From: Streptomyces sp. YS415
GTDB lineage: Bacteria > Actinomycetota > Actinomycetes > Streptomycetales > Streptomycetaceae
Direction: 5' to 3'
Assembly (NCBI RefSeq): GCF_023544665.1
Contig: NZ_JAMJFL010000032.1
Location: 23,065 to 87,064, forward strand
Length of the DNA stretch: 64,000 nt
The notes below the pieces were generated by a model, which worked only from the letters and a program-made list of their open reading frames with translations, was not told where the DNA came from and did no database searches. This document shows positions 53,401-62,400 of the stretch, piece after piece (the stretch's first letter is position 1; the number at the start of each line of letters is the position of its first letter). A program made the position numbers and the translations under genes.

Positions 53401-56400
53401 AGCCACTCGATCCGGCCGTACTGATCGCCGTGTCCCGAAGCGACGTAGATCTCTGTCCCCGTCGGCAGACCGGCCCAGGCAGTGGGCTCCCTCTTCACCA
53501 GCACCGCCGACGCGGTGTAGGCGGGGTCCAAGTGATACGAGGTCCGGGCGGCCGGGAAGCTGCCCATGGCCTCCCGGGTGACCATCTCCTTGTCGCTGTG
53601 GAAAGCCCGGCCTACGGACTGGTGCGTCACCGGGTCGATGAGCGGTTGACTGATCAGGTCCTCGTCACGGACCCGGATGACCTTCCCCTTCTCGTCGTGG
53701 AGATCCTGAGAGCCGTCGCTCTCCGGCGCGAGTCCGGGCGGGCTCACCGCCCACTGGCCCAAGGGCTTGTCGCCCGGTGCGGTGTCCACGCGTACGAGAC
53801 GGGTCGTGCCGGCATGGGTGTACGTGTTGCCGGTGCCGGTGGTGGACCAAGCCGGCTGCCCGGCGGCGGTGGCCACCGTGCGGGCCAGGCCGAGTCCCTG
53901 CGGTCCGAGGAGGATGAGGTGCTGTTCCGTGCCGCCCGGCCGCTGCGGGTCGTGTGCGACGAGTTCGGCGATGACGTCCGCGGACACCCGATACGCGCGC
54001 CGGGCGATCCAGACCTGGTACAGCTTCGTGTCGGGTGATGCTGTGGGCAGCCTGTAGAGGAAGGTCCCATCGGGCCAAGGGGCCGGCTCCACGGTGTCCA
54101 CCGACTCCGTGGGCCTGCCGGTTGCCGGAGGCCTCAGTACGGCGATGGTGGATGGGTCCAGGTCCTTCAGCGGGGTCTTACCGGCCCAGTCGCGGCCCAG
54201 TGGTGTCCCATTCGGGCCGTCGGTCACCAGGGTGTCGGCCGCGTAGGCTCCCGCGGCGCCGAGCCGGTGTGCCACCAAGGCGGCCAGACTGCCGGTCCGC
54301 TTCGCGTCATGGGCCTCATGCACGACGAGGACGGCCTCCCTGCGCAGGTCGTCGAGATCCTGCTGCGGCGGCAGACCCAGGACGTCGCGGGCGAAGTCGT
54401 CCAGCGCCGCGAGCGACTGGATGCCCTCGCTGCCGTCCGGGCCGGGGGGAAGCAACCGGGCCAAGATGTCGAGAACCGTCTCCACATCCCGCGGGCTCAT
54501 GTGCGCCTGCTCCGGCAGCAGTCCCGTCAGGTAGGGCCGCAGCGGGTGAGGACGCGGGGACGGCGTTCCGTAGCCCTCCCGGACGGGGCCTTCGACGCCA
54601 TCGTCATCCGACTCGTCATCGGAGTACAGCCTTGTCAAGGTGCCCGCCGCCTCGTCGGACGAGACGGCCGGGTCGGTGGTGTGGTCGGGGTCGTCGCTGG
54701 TGTCGGACCGGTCGTCGTAAAGGAACGAGGCGGGTTCGTCGGGGTCGTCGGGGTCGTCGTCGCTGTCGGGCCGGTCGTCGTAGAGGAACGAGGCGGGTTC
54801 GTCGGGGTCGTCGTCGGTGTCGGACCGGTCGTCCTCCAGGAAGGAGAGGGAGGGGTCGTGGGCGGCACTCGGCCGGGCGAACGCATCCCGGTACGGGCCG
54901 GACGGCCCGCGGGAACTGTTCCGCACGGTGCGGGAGTCTGCGGACGGGGAGTCGCTCGGGACGCGGGGCTCGATCGTGTCCCAGCCGACCGGCTCGCTGT
55001 CGTCCGCCACGACCTGGAGGACACCGTCGGTCCGGTCGGCGGACACCGTCACGGACTCGGAGACGTGCGGAATGTACACGGGGCGGTTGACGAGGTCCGC
55101 GATCGACCGTGCCAGGGACTGCCGGCCCTCCGGGGCGCCGGAGACGACGAGGACGACCGGTGCGCCGGGGGGCAGGTCGCGACCGGCCAGGTCGCCCAGG
55201 ACGAGGAGGGCGGCCTCGTCCGCGCCGACCCGGCGCCGTGAACCGTCCGGCCACCGGCCTTCGGCGTTCCCGTCCCGGTCGACGGTGGCGGTCAGTTGGT
55301 AGACCGCGTCAAGGTGTCGGTCGCCGAGCCGCGCGGCCCCGACCGGCCCGGCGGCGTCCGGACCACCCGCGGCCGTGTCGTCCGCCGCGGCTTCCTCGTC
55401 CGGCGACTCCGTGATGGGGTCGAGTCCCGGCACCGGCCAGGCCCGGCGCCTGCCCTCGTCCCCGTCCCTGTCGGTGAGAGATTCCCGGCGTACGTCAGTG
55501 TCGCCGTCCTCCTGCGCGAACAGCTCCGGCAGCCTCCGCGCCAGGCCGTCGGCCGGTACGAGGTCGCCGGTGTCCGGGTTCTTCTCCATCGCCAGCATGC
55601 CGTAGAGCGCGCCCGGCACCTTGACCCGGAGGGTGCCGTGCTTGCCGGTCAGGGTGAGTTCCGCGTCGAAGACGTAGTCGCGGTACGGGCGGGTGCTCTC
55701 CTTGTTGCGCTCGTCGGTGGTGCTCAGTTCCCCCGACCGTTCCTCGGACGTCTCCCGCTCGTACTCGAAGGGCAGCCCGCTCACCAGCTTCGCGTGCTCA
55801 CCGGCCTCGCCGCCCCCCTCCGGGCCGGCGCCCGCGAACCAGCCCCGCCCGTGGCTGGTCTGCTGCTCTTCGGCCTCACTGGTCTGCTGGTAGTGCCGCC
55901 CCTTCACCTCCACGTCGCCGACGCCGAGCGGACGCGCCTTGACCAGGCGCATTCCCACCGTCACGTTCCTGTTGTGGACCGGCACGCGGTACTCGCCGCG
56001 CAGCAGGTCGGTGACGCGGGAGCGCAGCATCTCCTTGCTGGTGTAGTGCTCGTACCGCAGCCCCGGCAGGGTGGTGAAGTCGAGCCCGGGCACCTTCCAG
56101 ACGTCGGGCAGGCTCAGGTCGGCGGGCGGCTTGAACGGGGCCGCCGGCAGCGCGGCCCAGCGGGCGACGGCGTCGCCGGCCGGCAGGCTCCACGGGTGCA
56201 GGTTCTCGACCAGCTGGTCCACGGCGGCCCGCTCGGACGGCGAGGGCGTGTCCACGCCGTCCGGCCGCCACTCGGGGTCGTCGCCCAGGACCGGGCCGAA
56301 CTCCAGCGGCCGGGGGCCGTCGACCATGAGGTGGGAGGGGAGCAGCAGCCGTACGAAACCTTCGATGGCCTTGCGCTTGCCCTTGCCGCTGCCCTTGCCG

Positions 56401-59400
56401 TGGTCCGCGCCCTTGCCCTTGTCCTTGGCGGAACCGGAGTCGGTGGGGGGCACGCCCGCCGAGGCGGGTTCCGGGCCGTCCACGTCGTACCAGATGAACG
56501 GCCGGTGGCGGTACCACCAGTCGGCGCTCCCCTTGCGCGGGGACAGGCGCTTCCCGGAGCTGAGGACCAGGCGGCGCACGCCGCGCACGGGCACGTCGAG
56601 GAGTTCGGGTGCCTGACCGGCGAGACCGATCTCGACGCGGAACCTCACCGGGTGCCCGGACTCCTCCGACGTCTCCCGCGGGTTGACCCGGAAGATGTCG
56701 AGGCCCTTGGTCACCTGCTCCTCGGCCGTCGAGCCTCCCCCCGAGTAGCCGGCCCCTCCCTCCAAGCCGGCGTGGGCGGGTCCCGTGCCGCCTCGCGCCA
56801 TGCCCTCGAATCCGCCGCGGGCGTCGGTGGACTGTGTCGTGCGCTCCTTGGTCTCGTGCAGCCCCTCGGTGCGCAGCATCAGCTTCACGTCGGTGCGCGC
56901 CCGGTGCTCGACGGCCGGCTCCACCACCGCGGTCACCCGCACCCACAGGTACTGGGTGGCGCCGAACGGACGCGCGAGGGGGATCCAGCGCCGGACGCCG
57001 TCGCCCCGCAGGGCGTTCCACTGGCTGCGCAGCGCCTCCGACGAGAAGGACGCCGTCAGCTCGCGCATCAGGAGGTTCGGCCGCTCCGCGCCGTTCTTCT
57101 CCTTGCGCAGTACTCCCTTGTCCTGGAGGCGGCTGACGATACGGTCCATGACGGCGTCGGCGTCGAGCGTCTCCGGGTGGCCGGCGCCCGCGAGGAGTTG
57201 CGGGACCGGGTGCCTGGAGGGGGTGGCGGGGACAGGCGGCTCGACGCCGGGAGCGGTCAGGCCGAAGTCGGTCAGCCGGCGTTCGGGCAGCATGACGTCG
57301 AGACCGTCCCGCACCCTCAGGTAGCTCGTCTTCTCGCTGAGGCGGTCGCCCCGCCACCTGACCAGGCTGACCTCGTAGACCGGGTCCATCCGGTAGGTGT
57401 GGACCATGCCGTTGTAGGTGGCGCGGCTGATGTCGATGACACCCTCGTCCACGCCCTCCTCGACGCCGCGCGACCTGCTCGCCGAGGCCGTCACATCGGC
57501 CTTCACCCGGCCGCCCGGCCCCTTGGGCCCCTTCGGCCCGTCGGACGCCGGCTTCGCGCCGCCCTCGTCGCCCGTATCGCTGCCCAGGCGCACCTGCACG
57601 CCGAGCGACTGGTCGGCTCCGGTCTCCACGGTGACGCTGTGGCTTCTCCCGTGCTGGGAACTGCCGTACCCGTACTGCTCCAGCTCCGTGTGCTTGTTGC
57701 TGCCCTGGTGCCTGGGCCGGTAGCCGCGCAGGCGTATCCGCAGCGCCTGCTTGGTGCCGTCGGACGCGGAGGGCAGCTCGACGAGGTGACCCCGGCGGCC
57801 GGTGAGCGCACCGAAGTCTGCGGCCAGCGCACCGGGCCGCGCGAACTCCTTCAACGCCTCCGGCCAGTCCAGGGAGTTGTCGGACTCGGGCAGGCCGTTG
57901 GCGCGCGCGTGCATCCGGGCCGCCAGCCGGCTCAGCTCCGGTGTCACCAGGAAGGCCGGGTAGAGGCCGGCGGTCCCGCCGCGGCCCAGGTCGGTGTACG
58001 GGCCCTCGGGCCAGGTCTCGGACTCGGTCGTCGTACCGGCCGCCTTCAGCTCGTCGGCGGTCGGCGTCGTACCGGCTCCCTTCGGCTCGGCGGTGGTCGG
58101 CGGCATGACGGGCCGGTGCTCGTGGGGGACGACGACGCGGGCGAGGAGACCCTCCTTCTTCGCCCCGAGGATCCCGTCCTTCTCCTGCCCCTGGATCCAC
58201 CAGGTCTCGGCCGGCCGGCCGTCGGCGGGCCGGACCGTCAGCTCGTAGACGACCTCGTAGACGTGCTCGTCCACCTCGCCGGTCGTCTCGGTACGGCGGT
58301 AGGACTTGGCGCTGCCGGCGAAGGTGTCGCCCTTGCCCGTCTTGTACTGCACGCTCATGCCGACGGTGCCGAGCTGCAGCAGCAGCGCGCTGCGGATCTT
58401 CAGCCGCAGTCCGGCGCCCGCGCCCGCCTTGCGCGCCAGCGTCTTCTTCCGGTGGCCCTTGGCGGTCGACGCCTCCTGCGCCCGCGCGTTCACCGTCAGT
58501 GGGTAGGTGCTCCCGCCGACACGCCTGCGCAGGTAGCCCTTGACCCCGAGCTGGTACTCCCGGCCGCCGAGGCGCACCGTGCGGTCGAAACCCGACATCA
58601 CTTGCGTCAGGTCGGCCTCCAGGGCCGGCCTGCCGAACCAGGTCGCCAGTTCCAGCTCGGTCGCGGCCCAGTCGGGCTGCCCGGCCTTCGCCTCCCGGTG
58701 CAGGCGTTCCAGCACCATCCGCAACTGGTCGCCGACGAGTTCGGCCCCCGGCAGCAGGATGCCCATGCCGAATCCCAGGCCCCGACGGGTCGCCAGTGCC
58801 AGCGGCTCACGCTTGTGGGGCCGCGGCGGCACGTCGAGACCGGCCGGGCGCTTGTACGCGGACGCGGGCAACCGCAGGTCGGCGACGCGCATCAGCGTGC
58901 GTACGTGCGGCTGCGCGGCGACCGGACCCTCCAGCTGGCCTGTCAGCAGAGCGGGCGTGCGCACCTCGCCCAGCAGCCGCCGCTCGAAGTCCTCCGCCTC
59001 CCGGCGCGGTACGGCGATCTCCGAGCGGGCCGTCTCGCGCACCGTCACGTCCGGGTGGGTCGTCGACTTGACCTCGACGGTGAAGGCCAGCTCCGAGTGG
59101 TAACGGCTGAGCGGATCCCGGTAGTTCAGCACCGTGTGGTTGAGCGTCGTGTGAGACAGCCCGTGGCTCGTGCTGCGGTGCGGTTTGAGACCGGCCTTGG
59201 CCGCGGGGCCCAGACCGGTGGCCTGCGGGCCCTTGTCGCCGCTCGACGACCCCCCGCCGTCGGCCCTGATCCCCAGGGCGTTGAAGCCGATGCCGCCGCT
59301 CGCCTTGCTCGTCGACTCCCGGCTGAACGCGGCCGACAGCCCGATTCCCTGGTCGTCGCGGATGCCGAGCTTCTTCGTGTCGCCCAGGTACTGGAGGCTG

Positions 59401-62400
59401 TCCAGGTCCGCCCGGATCACCAGGTGTCCCTTGAAGGACTTCGTCGGTCCGACCGTGGCGTGGAGCTTGCCGGAGACCAGCCCGTGGCTGAGCAGCGTCC
59501 GGCTGCTGTTGCGCAGCGCCTGCTCGTTCAGCGTGTTCTGGGCCTCGGCCATGACCTCGGCGACGGTGGCGGCCGGCAGACCCGACGTGAGCAGGGTGCG
59601 GTGCAGCCGCGCGGTCAACGGGATGAGGTCGACCGCGTTGAGCACTTCGCGCGCGTGGATCGGCTGCTGCCGCTTTCCACTGCTCCCCGGCATCTCCTCG
59701 GGGGCCTGGTCCAGGTCGGGGCGCGGTTCCTGCGCCGTGGAGTACGCGGTCGGGACCTCAAGGGTGAGGCGCTGCGGCAGGCCGGTCTCGTGCTCGCGCT
59801 CGACACCGTCGACGAAGACCCGCACCTTCAGGCCCGCGCGGAAGGGCGTGTGGTCCCCGACGAACAGCTTGCGGCCGGAGATCAGCGTCCACTCCCGCTT
59901 CTCGGACAGCTCGGCTGACGTGCCCGCGCCGAAGTGCGGGAAGGCGGGCAGCAGCGTGGACACGGCCTTGGACCCGGTACTGAACAGACCGAGCAGCGCG
60001 GTCTCCGCGCCCTTCGACTTGTCTGTCTCGGACGCGCGGCTGACCTTCGAGGTGCCGTAGCCGACCGCGTACTCCCGCACCGCTTTCGGTTCGCGCTCCT
60101 TGGCCTGCGGTTCGTGCAGGACCGGCCGCAGCCACACGAGTTTCCCGTCGACCACCAGGTGCTTGCCGCGCCGCAGGAGGGTGTCCCACTCCTTCGGGGC
60201 CGTGGTGGCCAGCAGGTCCCGTACGCCGTCGCGCAGCCCCTTCGTCAGCTCGGCGCTGTCGCCGTCCCGCCCGACCACGTCGCCGACCTCACCGGCCCAC
60301 GCCTCGGCCTGCCCCGGCTCGGGGACGTCGACCTGCGCGACCCAGCCCTCCCCGAGGGCGCCGGTGCCGAGGTACCAGGGGGCCTTGTGCTCGTCGCGGG
60401 GGGTGGCGGGCGGGTCCTGCGCGTCCTTCGGGGTCTCTGGGGCCTGCGTGTTCTGCGGGTCCTGCGCGTTTTGAGGGGCCTGCGCGTCCTGAGGGGGTGT
60501 TGCAGCGGGTGGCGGCGAGGGTGGGGCCAGCCTCATACGTTTCGGAGTGCGGGAGGCTTCCGGTGGCACAGGCGACTCTGTGGGGGAGGTCCTCGTGGGC
60601 TGCCCCGCGACGCCGGCGGAGGAGGCGGTACTCGATGGCGGAGCGTGGTGGGGGCGCGCCGGAGGGGTGACGGTCACCCACCGATCGTCCGGGTCGATCA
60701 GCGAGGACTTGCCGTCCTGGTCCGGTGGGGACACGGTCGCCCCGGCGGCGCCGACGGGGTATTCGAAGATGAGGCCTGAGCGGTCGGCAAGGACCTCGGC
60801 CAGCTTGAGGCGCCCTTGCGGATCGCCGCTCAGTACGAGCATGACTTGGGCGTGGGTGAACTTCCCGAGGTCGTCGGCCAGGAGTTCGGCCAGGTCCTCG
60901 AAGAGGACATGTCGTGAAGTCTTGTCCGGCCAGGTCACTTCGACGTAATCGGGGCCGACCGTGGCCACCACCAGGTAGAGGTGGTTGTGCTCCTCGACTA
61001 CGCCGTACGACTTTCCTGTGAAGTTGCGGCCCAGCCCGCCTTTCCCGCGCGCCAGCTCGGTCGAGCTCCCCATGAGGTCGCCGATGCTCCGGAGGGTGTG
61101 GGCGGACCAGGCGGCCGGATCGACAGCGCTGTGGCCGTGGGCGATGGCCGACGCCACCATAAGCCACAGACGCGTTCGATCCGCCGCTTCCACGGCCTGC
61201 TTCGACGGTAGGTGCAGAACTCGCCTGATCAGGGCGTAGCCCCCCTGGTCGCCGATCGAGGTATGGGCCTGCGCCAGCGACCAGAAGGTCAGCGCCCGGA
61301 GGTCCTGCTCGCTCTCGTCTCCGAGGACCGCCTTGTTGCTCTGGGTCTCATAGTCCGCGTCGCGCAGGCTGTGGGTGTAACCCTTCCACGCGCCGTTCGG
61401 CCAGGCGGCGTGCAGGGCCTGGACGCCGTTCAGGGGCAGGTGCTGCGTGAGGGAGAAGGCTCCGGTGCCCGCGGAGGTGTTCGCCCACTCCCGCGCCTTG
61501 TCGAGCAGCTGCTTGTAGTCGCTCGGGTCGAGGTTCGCGGGCACGGGCTGTCCGGTGGCCCGGCTCAGTTCCCTTGCCGCGTACTGGAAGAAGGGCAGGG
61601 TGAAGGGGCCGGCGTCGGCCAGCGCGGGGTCCGCGCGGCGGAGTCGTTCCAGAGCGCCGATGCCCTCGACCAGAGCGGGGGTGTCCTCGGCCGTCGGTCC
61701 GAAGACGATGCGCAGGGCACGTAGCAGCCGAAGTGCGTCATCGACCGCGTCCGCCGGCACCGGGCCGTCCTTGGGGGCCAGGCCCATTCTCCGGGCCAGG
61801 GACTCCAGCGTCTCCAGCCCTTCCGGCGTCTCCTTGGACGGCTGGGGTCGGTACTCGTTCCACCGGTTGAACTCCCCCCGCTCCTCCGTGGTCTGGCGTG
61901 GCTGGCCGCCCGGGTTGTGGCTCGTCACTCCTGTGGGGGCGAACTGCGACAAGCCGACCGCGTCGGTGAGTACCTGGCTCGAATCATCCACGGTCAGAGC
62001 GTCCGCCGCGCCGAGGGGGACTCTGCCCGCGAGGCATCGATAGGTCAGCACCTTGGGCGGGCTGTCCTTCGGGGCGTTTTCCCGCATGCGGTTGAGGCTC
62101 GGACGCCGTTTCAGGTAGGCGCCCGCCGACTTCGGCGTCCCCCACAGCTTCTGCCATTCGCCGTTGACACGGGCGATCCATTCGAAGCGGCCGTACTTGT
62201 CGGTGTGTCCGGAGAAGACGTACAGCTCTCCCTTGTGGGTCCCGCTCGTCCAGGGAGTGGCTTCCTTGCCGACGAGGTTCTTCGTGGCGAAGTCGAAATG
62301 GTAGAAGTGCCGCGCCGACCGGATCTTCTGATCGGCACCGCTGAAATACGCCCAGTCGTTCTCGTTGAAGGTGGATCGGCCGACGGATTCGTGGGTTTCG

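Noticed and set aside
55296..59918. 1,540-codon plus-strand frame opposite the giant gene
   Set aside because: Shadow of the giant gene: no ribosome site, no domain, low-complexity Arg/Val/Gly/His content.
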